Positions 24,301-34,200 of a stretch of 64,000 nucleotides of DNA are shown here, one piece after another. The stretch is from Adineta vaga. Lineage: Eukaryota > Rotifera. A program made the position numbers and the translations under genes. Under the pieces are notes generated by a model, which saw only the letters and a list, made by a program, of their open reading frames with translations, did not search any database and was not told the origin of the DNA. Every line of letters begins with the position of its first letter. The first letter of the stretch is position 1. The stretch spans positions 6,510,001 through 6,574,000 of the forward strand of contig CP075496.1 in assembly GCA_021613535.1 (NCBI GenBank). The letters are read 5' to 3'.

Positions 24301-25612
24301 TTTCTTCTTTTGTATAGTTTCTCTTTTCTCGTCGCTTGAAGTCATAACGAAGAAGAAGAAGAAGAAGCAGATCTTCTGTTGTTTCTGTTTCTGTTTCTCT
24401 CTCTCACTTGTTGTATGTGTGTAGACTGCAATATGATTTTATCTTTATTTGTTTATTGCGACATTCTTTACAATTTTCTTGTGTATAAAAAAAACAAAGA
24501 TCAAGATTATTTCGATAAAGAAAGTGTTCTTTTCTTTTTGTTTTGATAATTATTGAATATTTTTTTGTTTGCAAAAATCGAATTAGAAAAGATATGTTTT
24601 TCCTTTTTCTTTTTCGTCGCACTGTTCGTGTTGCTGTTCTGTTTACTTTCATTTTCAAACCTCCAAATATTTCAATTTTGATCTCAATCATGGCAGTGCC
24701 ATGAAAGGAAAGATTCAGTTTTTGAAAACACTTGCTTCTTTGTGTTGTTGGCTTTTTTCTCATTTTTGAAATGAAATTTATGAAAAGAAATAAATATCTG
24801 AAAGAGAAAAGGATAATACTATCGATTGTCATTTTCGAATATGTACAAACATTTTGATCTTTTTCTATTTTCTATCAAAATTCAATTGAATATACGTTGT
24901 ATTAGAAACACAAAAAGTGATAACTATCGAACAGTGATGCACATGTGTTCGTATATGCAAAAAGGTTATCATAACAAAAGAGACTAAAATGAAGTGTTTA
25001 CTACTATTTAGGAATAGTGAAATGTTTTTATAAGCAAGAAGAAATTAACAGTCGTGATTCCTTTGTGGAAAGTGTGTGTATCACTAATTCGTTAGCGTCT
25101 ATTCCCTTCTCGACTGGTGTATGTATGTCTATGTTTCATATTGAACTAATTATCGAAGTTTGTTATAGCAGTTAATATGGTGTATGTTTCATATCGTCTG
25201 ACATGTTGCAGTTTGAATTAAGTGAAAGCTTCTGGCACAAGTCTCTATGTTTCGAATAAAATGAATAAAATCTTCTTTGTCTCTACTGTTTTTCTGTTTA
25301 TCTACGTCATCTGTACTAATTTTGAATAGATGGAGTAATGTGACAGAAACTATTTCTAAATGGTTACCACTCTTTACCACAATGAAAACAATGATGTATT
25401 CACGTTTTTTCTTTTCTCGTGCTGTGTTGTGATTGTGATATATTGAAACGAAATATTAAATACGGAAATTAATAATTATTATGATGGCTCTAGAATTGAA
25501 TCTTTGTTGTTGAGTTGTTTTATAGATTGATAAGAAAAGCTATGCTGTTTGATCGACAATTATAAATAGAATTTCGATCATTTTCATGCTTTTATTTTAG
25601 ATCATTGAAAAA
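24301..25612. other. GATAD2 3' flank and TMUB upstream region
   Basis: A (GAA)n run (24350-24366) follows the stop codon, and an AATAAA occurs at about 24788. The minus-strand frame 24404-24832 is Lys/Ile-rich with no domain and was rejected. No other gene is visible. Confidence 0.55.
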
Positions 25613-26766
25613 ATGTCATTTATTGAAGGGATTGGTGATGATTTTCTTTATGCATTTGGATTCTTAGTTTTTATCAGTATTGTTATTCTTGCTTGGTTTT
25701 CAACACATGTTAATTATATTCATTTTCCAGCGACATTATTCATCATTGAACGACGTTCACGAACAAGAAATGGTAATTTTAAATATATTGAATTGTAATA
25801 AATTTCATTTGAAAATTTTCAGACGAAGAAGAATCCGAAAGAGCAAGTTCAACTTCACCATCGAGATTAACTCCACCAAATGATCAAACTATATCCCCAT
25901 CATCTGGCAATGATACACAAACAGAACATGAATCAGACAATGAGTAAAATTTCTATATAATTTCTATATCTATATCATTGTTTGAGTATATTTAGATCCA
26001 GTGAAACAGAAGAGTTTATTTGTGAACAGAGATCCACAGAAAATCAATCGATTAATCCAACCATATCAGAACAATCATGTAGTAATACAAATTCAATTGA
26101 AGAAAGCAATCATCAACAAACAACATCGGATGAACAAGAAAATCAATCATTAAAAATTATTATTAAATTTCTTAATGAAACACGAAAAGAAATATCAGCA
26201 AATCCAAATGATACAATATCAAAAATAAAACAGTAAGATATTTTCATGAAATTAATTCGATTGAAGATTTAATTAATCCTTATTTTAGATTATATTTTGC
26301 CGATGAATTAACCAACAATAAAATGATTCGTTTCATTTATCAAGGTCGAGAATTACAAGATCGTGAGACTCTTCGTACGTATAATATTCGTGATCAAACC
26401 GTTATACATTGTCAAATAAGCACTCGACGTCCGGATTCATCAAATCAAAGATCGAATGGTACATCATCTGGATCACATATGAATACAAATCGATTCGATA
26501 CATCTGCATTTATTGATGCACCACCAGTGAATGTTTCATCACATTTCGTTCTTATATTGACCGTAATTCTTGGTCTCGTTTGGTATTTACGTATTAATTA
26601 TCGAATGTTATTTTCACCTATTTCGACTGTTATCCTTATTTTGATTACAGTTATATTTCTCATATTTACATTAGGCTCTTTACTTACAAGACGTCAACAA
26701 GTATCCAATACTAGACAAACATCGATTACAGTAACACCACCAATTCAACATGTTCATTCTGATTGA
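25613..26766 (+). CDS. TMUB: Transmembrane and ubiquitin-like domain protein (TMUB1/2 family)
   Basis: TMUB proteins are ER membrane ubiquitin-like proteins tied to ER-associated degradation and receptor traffic. Exons: 25613-25772, 25823-25943, 25996-26232, 26289-26766, in phase, with introns of about 50 nt. The start MSFIEGIGDDF matches the family's N-terminus, followed by the first membrane helix (LVFISIVILAWFSTHV). An acidic Ser/Thr/Gln-rich linker comes next. The ubiquitin-like domain runs LKIIIKFLNETRKEI, NDTISKIKQ, MIRFIYQGRELQDRETL and QTVIHCQISTR. Two membrane helices close the protein (FVLILTVILGLVWYL; STVILILITVIFLIFTL). This order (TM, UBL, two TMs) is diagnostic. The sequence does not decide between TMUB1 and TMUB2, and probably precedes that split. 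Confidence 0.9.
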
Positions 26767-27183
26767 ATGTTTCAAATTTCTTTCAGCCTTTTCTTTTGTT
26801 GTTGATACAATCTACCTATATATATAAATATTTTTCTTTCGTATGTCTATATGTTCGTTTGAACAGTTTTGATTTGTAATCTATGTCTTTTAGTTTGTTT
26901 TTTTTTCCTCTCGAATTATTTAAATAGCATAACGATCTGTCAATATCAATATGTTTTGCCGTTTATTTTCGAAAAAAACCTTACTTTTAAAACCATCAAT
27001 GGTCTCATAGTCGGTTTCAATGAAATAAAGTGCTTTTCTCCGATTTAGAAGTTGATTAAGCAAGACGGCAGGGGATTGGAAGTAGGATAAAAATACTTAC
27101 TATTTATAAAAAATGTTAAGAATGTGTTTTTATTTTCTATATTTGGTATCATACCGATATATTTTTTCATATTTTATATTTAG
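26767..27183. other. TMUB to HAUS7-like spacer
   Basis: An AATAAA at about 27025 probably ends the TMUB transcript. A TTTAG precedes the next ATG directly at 27184, which suggests a 5' UTR intron or coincidence. Nothing else is seen. Confidence 0.45.
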
Positions 27184-28294
27184 ATGTCTTACTATTCCAA
27201 TACAGATCCTTGTGTTGAACTTCGTAATGTTCTTCATCGATCACTTCTATCACTTGGTTGTCCACATGTACCAAGTTTACCGACGTCAACATTTTTAATG
27301 ACAACTAATAGCAATCTTAAAGTTGTTGTTTGGTTACTTGGTGAAGTTGATTCAGATCTTGCTCATCGTCTTCATGCCACACGTTCAACAAATTCCATTG
27401 CCTTTATAAAAGAATTCTTTCTTGAAATTGCGATGTTTCCACGTTCATTTATTTTACGTCTTGATGACATTTTCAATTCGTCATCCTTAGTCGACCTTCA
27501 TCAATTATCAAATATTTTATCATACTATGTACATAAACCAATTCCAGGTCATAATGTTCAATTAGGTTTAATCGAATATCTTAGTGAATTAGTTGTATGC
27601 TTACGAAATCCACCAATGACAATTCATCATGATATGTGGGGAAATCGTGAAGTTTTAAATATGTTTGAACAATTACCCATCGATGATACTAATCTTGCCA
27701 TTGATTCTCGTATATTTGAATATACAGATAATGAACAACAACAACAACCATCAGGTGATGATGAACAAACAAGTGCAGATTTAAAAGATGTTTTTGGACA
27801 AGTTCGAACTGAATTATTAGCACAAACAACAACGGATATGAATGAAACAGAATTTGAAACTATATTTACAAATGAACAAATTATTGATATTGAAAAACAA
27901 TTACAACATGCTTTAGCTGATACACATCAATTTTTCAAACGTTTAGAAACGGGTTTGTTTTGCAATCGGTACTAAGATGTTTCTTACAGTTATTAATTTA
28001 GGTACACCCAATTTATCTACATCTATTGATCATCAATCAACACCTTTATTATCCAATGAAACATTGCAAAAAATCAGTTCAATTAATCATTTAAATGAAA
28101 TTTATAACCAAGTTCGTTCGAATGATAAACTATTTCTCGATAAAATTCAATATTTACTAAATGATATTGATAAAGAAAATGATAATCAATCGAAACAAAC
28201 AAATCCTTCTGCTCTTACTCTTCAATCTCAAGTCATGTTAGCACAGAATCTTGCTCATACATTAAACAATAATGATCAAATAGTAAAGAAATGA
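27184..28294 (+). CDS. Uncharacterised protein, possible HAUS augmin subunit 7
   Basis: Two exons (27184-27952, 28002-28294) join in phase across a 49-nt intron to give about 353 residues. The N-terminal part has a compact helical domain with LLSLGCPHVPSL, LKVVVWLLGEVDSDLAHRL and a hydrophobic helix set. The C-terminal half is predicted coiled-coil, with heptads around IIDIEKQLQHALADTHQFF and ISSINHLNEIYNQV. Length, the leucine-Cys-Pro motif near the N-terminus and the helical tail resemble HAUS7, a subunit of the augmin complex that recruits gamma-tubulin to spindle microtubules. The match is by eye and weak; the identity should be treated as a hypothesis. The gene itself is secure: long frame, good splice sites, and a downstream AATAAA near 28363. 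Confidence 0.7.
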
Positions 28295-28433
28295 TATCGT
28301 TAGTTTTTTTTTCGACTATAATTAACATATAAATATTAAAAAAAAAGAAAGAGAGAAAATGTTAATAAAATATTAATAAATAAAAAAAGCACTTCCAGTC
28401 AGATTGAAATTTGACTTTGTTATTCTTTTTCGT

Positions 28434-29374
28434 TTAATAATTACAACAATAAGATGTGTTAGGTTTCTTTTTCGTATGATTCTCTAGTAATTGTTTCGTT
28501 ATATTATCAATAGGAGGTTTTTTATTTGGATTTTTGAATGTTTGATTTTGTTCTAAACGATCTATAACAGAATCAAGTAATAATTCCACGGATTCACCAA
28601 CATTAATATTATTTATAGCACTTGTTTCAATATAATCCACATTATTTTGTGAAGCAAATTCTAATGCACGAGCTTTCGTTATAATTCGTTGATTTTCTAA
28701 ATCGGATTTATTTCCAACAAGAATCATATCAACATTTTCGGAATAAGCATTTGTTTGAATTTCACCGATCCAATTTCGAACATTTATAAATGATGTTTCA
28801 TTTGTTAAATCAAATACAAGTAAAAATCCCATTGCATCACGAAAAAATGAAGAAGTTAAACTACGAAAACGTTCTTGTCCAGCTGTATCCCTACAATAAC
28901 AAAAAACAAATCTTAGTTGATTCATTATTAAAACTATATAATCGATGATTTCATGTCTAAACAGGATGTTTTTAACTATCTGATAATGAATAGCATATTT
29001 CCGGTAATCGGTTTATCATTAAATCTTAATTGGTGTCTCATTGTAATTAGATATGAAATCATAAACACGAACTTAATCGAAACCATACTTCCTCAAAGAT
29101 TAATATTTAATTATATATATATATTTACCATAATTGCAAATGAACATTGAATGATTTGTTTGTTTTATTCGATTTGTATAATAAATTCTTATCGCGAATA
29201 TCAATTCCAACAGTTGGTGCTAATTTTTCATTGAAATTACCTTCAACATATTGATTGAGTAGACTTGTCTAGGAATAAAAAATAACAGTAATTACATATC
29301 AAAATCTCATCAATTACTTTGCCAACGCCCGAATCACCAATAGCCAAAAATTTCAAATCTAAATCATTATCCAT
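28434..29374 (-). CDS. RAB27: Rab27-type small GTPase
   Basis: Rab27 directs docking and exocytosis of secretory granules and lysosome-related organelles. Three exons, in phase: 29374-29318, 29268-29129, 28890-28434. G1 is GDSGVGKTS, the effector region is PTVGIDIRDKNLLYK, G3 is WDTAGQERFRSLTSSFFRDA, G4 is GNKSDLE and G5 is ETSA. The run FRDAMGFLLVFDLTNETSF and the insertion before HLQLW are Rab27 signatures. The C-terminus is YCCNY, a CCXX-type prenylation end, whereas vertebrate Rab27 ends CXC. The catalytic Gln of DTAGQE is present. The gene converges on the upstream plus-strand gene with only 139 bp between stop codons. Confidence 0.93.
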
Positions 29375-31217
29375 CGCACGTGTTACCTGAATATACAACT
29401 TCAGTTGTCACTAAATAACATTTATGTATATGTATTTAATATTCATACGCTGCACATGTATAAAGCAAAAGAAAAAGCGAAAGAAATGACGTCAATATGT
29501 GACACAAAACTTTATATTTTTCTCTCTTCGTCGTTTCTTTTTTCTGTTATTTTTTCATGGTAGAAACTTGTTCACACATGTGTGTTGATAAATTGCTTTT
29601 TGTTGATATTCTTCTGTCGTTCTAGATGATTGATGAATCGAGAGAAACTTTTGCAGCAAAAAAAAAGAAAATTTATCGGATCAAGAATCATTAAATGATA
29701 ATAATTATGTTTTACAAACGATAGAAAAAAATTCATCAATTATTAACGATAAAAAAGATTGAAATAATTGCGTCACTAGTAACAAAGTAATATCCTATTA
29801 AAAGATGAATAAAAATGCAACCAGAATTTTAGTCATATAGATGGACATTTTGGCTTAAACTGACCTTGAAATATATACAGATCTACAAAAACGAAATGGT
29901 TATTCGCAGATATTAAGAATGAAACTATATATGAATTAGAATATTCCAGGTAAAATCGTTAACCACTTTGGAAGGATAAAGAAAATATTCGAGATTATTC
30001 CATTGATCTTATCAAATAATGAAGTTATAAAATATCAAAACGTATCTCATTTCAAAGAATCCCTATTGAAAATGTAGTGTAGCGTATTTAATGAATAGGA
30101 TTGTACTCAAAAGATCTCTTTATTCTATAGCTGAAGAAAACATTCAGTTATAGAATAGATTCTCCTAAGCACAAAATATCGAGATCCTATGTAATGCCCT
30201 TCATGCGTCATTATTTATGAAGGTCATGAGTCATATTTTTTTTGTTCATATTACCAAAAAAAACTGATTTTTATTGATGATTTGATTAATAGAAATGATC
30301 TTGATATTCACATGTGAAGATATTTGATAGTTTATATTTTATTCGCTTGGGGCATACATTAGGAAAGAACTCTCTTGATCATTTATATAAACAAATCATT
30401 GCTTTTATTATCGAAAAAAATATGAAATTAATAAAGATCATGTCTTTTTCCAATAAAAAACTAACATATACAAATTATTTCCAGTAGTGAAATTTGTACT
30501 TATTGGCGTTCAAAAGAAAAAACAAATCTTGCTTCGATCAAAAAGCGCATTAATAATAATGATGTTGTTGTTGGTAATCGAGTTCAATCACATGATATTC
30601 CTCATATTATAGTACAAGTTTGGAATTGCAATCGAAGTGGAAAAGCACAATGAACTATAGATGACAAAAAATCCTTGAAATTATTTCCTGATTTGATGTT
30701 TTTCATGAAATTTTATACAGCCGATTGTTTACATATTAATTTTGCAGTTAAAACGTCGACTGAAAAAGGCAAACTTTGTTCTGTACATTTTTGTTTGTTA
30801 ACTGATTGTTTTATCAGTTAGAAATGCATATGTAGCTGTTTTCTTCTTTCTCTTATCAATTAAATGCAAATTTCGATATCATAGATCGTCTATTTATTAC
30901 AATAATTCAATCTTATCGAAAGTCCAATGAAAGAAGAAAGGACTAGATCAACGCACACGCGTTCAATTACATCCGGAATAAGTAGAGAAGGAAGAATAGC
31001 ATAGATAAAATAAAGATTTTGTCAAATCATCGCACACACACACACACAAATGCATATATATGATATTGCTTCCAATCAACCGCTATGTTCCGTCATTTCT
31101 TGTTCGAATGCTAATCTGAACAGTGATTATTGACTTGCAACGATCGTTTTTTCTTTGTTTCTTGTCGTATATAAAATACTATAAATGCACGATTGTCAAT
31201 CATTATCACTTGTTGAA
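29375..31217. promoter_or_regulatory. Divergent spacer between RAB27 and SLC4A11
   Basis: Both genes read away from this 1.8-kb region. It is mostly AT-rich with a short (CA)n run near 31033-31049. A stretch at 30484-30830 has a frame interrupted by stops that may be decayed coding sequence. A TATAAAAT at 31170-31177 lies 40 bp before the SLC4A11 ATG at 31218 and is a plausible core promoter. Confidence 0.45.
31170..31177 (+). promoter_or_regulatory. TATA box candidate, upstream SLC4A11 first exon
   Basis: TATAAAAT sits 40 bp before the ATG at 31218, which would leave a very short 5' UTR. Confidence 0.4.
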
Positions 31218-31275
31218 ATGAGTAATGCAAGTTTTAGCAATAATACAGCTGCTCTTGAAACAACATCATCAACAA
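31218..31275 (+). other. SLC4A11 alternative first exon 1a
   Basis: ATG AGT AAT GCA opens a 58-nt exon ending at a GTAAGT donor in phase 1. It matches the acceptor phase of the exon at 33752. It is preceded by a TATA candidate at 31170. Confidence 0.55.
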
Positions 31276-34200
31276 GTAAGTCTAAATTGATAGATTTTTA
31301 TACTCAAGAGATAAAATTGCTGTGTCGGCAATTATAGAAAAAATAAACAAATAACAACATGAATATCAAGACATCTGATCTATTTGTCGCAGAGCGAATA
31401 GGACAATAAGGGAAAAGTTATGCATATTTTTTATTATCTACGTTATCGTTTATTTTAATAGAATAGAAAATAAGAAAGAAGGAACAAGAGAAAATGCATC
31501 TGATATTGATTCGAAACCCTTGACATCTATAATTTCGTCTCTAAAATTATGTATAAATATTAAATGAATTATTAAATAATTGATGAGTGTTTTATTAGGT
31601 AAAGTTTTTAATAAGTTAATATTAACTTTCTTAGAGCGAAGGAAATAAATATTCTTATAACATTCTAATAAAGTTCTTATTATAATGTTTATTATTATCA
31701 TTCGGTATAAATGGATGTCTGAATATATAGACGTGTATGTGTGTGCGTTTTTTTGTTGTTAAGCTATTTCAAAAAATAATGATGAGCACTTCAAATGAAA
31801 TATGAGAAAATTGTCACCCTTGACTTCATGATGAGATGTCAAGGAAGAAATAAAATGAGTACTTGGTATTTTATTCTAGTATAAATATAAACATGCGATA
31901 GCCATGCACTTTCAATCAACGTATGCATTATCATAGCTGACTCAAGCACGCGCAGTGCAATGACGAATTAGAGACACTTTATCTGGCAGTTGCTGTTTCT
32001 TGTGACATAAAGACTTCATCATCATCTTCATCTCCGTCGTCGTCGTCTTTGTCGCCGTTTTCTTGAGAAAATGATGAGAGATCGAGAACAAGAGAGAGAG
32101 AAAAACGATGAGAAAACGGTTGTCGTCGTTTTCTCATAAACAACTATCCATCTCTCTCTCTCTCTCTCTCTCACTCCCTCCTACAGTTCTGATTCCCTTC
32201 TTCTTTTTAGCAGTCTCCTTCACTCTTCATGTCAATTGTGTCTTTTTTTCTCGATAGTTTTGATTAGTAGTCGGGCGTGCTACTAACAACGTTTTGCAAT
32301 GGTCCTACAACTAACCCTCATCCTATCATCATCATCGTCGTTAACATCACATGAACAACATCTTATCCTAAAGAAAAAGATCTGAATACACATACAGATT
32401 GTCTCGAGATACAGAAAAATAGCAATTGATTCATTCTTTCTCAATGCATCGATCTGATTCCTCTTTTCGACGTCATCCAGGTGGTGGCAGTTTACGTAGA
32501 TTTAGTTTTCGTCGAAAACCTACCCGAGAATCAGTAAATGAACCAACATCAACGTGGTCATTCAACAACGATACGCATGAATGGCAATTACTTCGAGGTA
32601 ATCTTTTTCTATTCTATCATCAATGAGAAAGAACGTTGAATTTAAGCATCGATGCGTATATTACCATTCGCATTTCATATTCTCTTAATGCATCATTCAC
32701 ACACGGTGTCTTTCCTCTCTTTTATTCATATTAAAGTTATTGTATATATCTATATACATTGAGATCCTATTCGAGTATGTTTCCGGAATATTATGGTCCC
32801 GGACAGATCTGTTAGTTCCGAGTGAGATGAGACACAAAACATACAAGAAATTTAAACAGATACCATCATGTATGTCATGCACTAACTAACAGTTAGTAGA
32901 TTAGTTAAAGCGTACGATGAATAAATAAAATAGTATGAATGTTTTCATCTTAATAAAAAGAAGTAATGAAAATTGATCTAGGTTGTTTTCTTTTTCCAGC
33001 AGAGCCGAAACCCGAGATGTTTTATATTAAAAAAGAAAGGAATAGGTATGCAATCTATATTTTCTTCCAAAGAACATATCACTACGTACATATAATTTAA
33101 GTAATGTGAACTGATTATTACCTCTTTCTCTTCATTGATGTATTCAATGATAAATATGGAAGAAAATAGTTTGGATTTAATAACTAATCGAACTGTTTCT
33201 ATTGTTAATGATTATGATTAGTTTCTTCTTATTTCAATAATCTAGAAAGTACATTAATTAACATCATTATTCTTTTCGTTACGATTAATCTTGTTATTGA
33301 GATTTATCAATCTTTCCTATTATTCATATTTCATTGATTAGTAAAAAACAGAAAAGAAATGATAATTTGATGTGAAAGGCAATAACAAGTAAAAGAAAGT
33401 AACTCTTTATGATTGTTAGTTTGTAAACGTCCTTTGGGAAAACTGACTTTCTATTATCCTTGTGCACGATTCGTCTGCAAAAATACTTGTTAAGAAAGCA
33501 ATTCTCATGTAATTTAAGGCAAATATAGAATGTTTATGTCTCGGATTTACAGTTCTAGCTAACAATTTAATTAAGTAACTTGCTTATAAAGATGTAAAGA
33601 ATCGTTGTTCTTAGAAAGTCGTCTTTAAGGAATGAATGATTGAGACATATTAAAAGTACAAATTACTCTTTTATTTTCTTTCATAAACATTTTTTTATTG
33701 AAAAAAAAAACCCAGAAATATATATCAAACTAATGAATTCTATTTTTGTAGAAGATGGTGCTCATATTCAACTGGTTTACAATAAATCTGAAGTATGTAT
33801 AGATAATAAACATGAGAGACAATTTATTTTTGTTCTTTTTATAGCATATACCTTTGAAAGATTTTGCAGCAGAAATTCGTGGTGGAAAAGATATAAAAGA
33901 ATTTATACTCAGTGCTCTCGTGCTTCTTGATGTGCAAGATACATCCATATGGGATTTAATGGAAATAATCCTTCGACGGATCAAACAAACAAGTGTTCCG
34001 AATAATGGTGGAACGTCATCAACACAAGCGACTTCTATACCAGCAGCAACTACAACAATGATAAGTAATACAGTCATAGGTAGTGGCGTTGGTGCTGGTG
34101 CTGGTGGTAGTAATAGTGGACATCGAGAAAATTTAAATATAGAAGAAATTAAACAAGCTTTATTTGTTAATGATCGAGGTAGAAAAGTCAGATCATTGTT

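Noticed and set aside
24404-24832. 142-codon minus-strand frame
   Set aside because: Lys/Ile-rich with no motif; lies in the probable GATAD2 3' UTR.
31021-31060. (CA)n run considered as a possible CRISPR-like or telomeric repeat
   Set aside because: A plain dinucleotide microsatellite; no spacers and no telomere motif.
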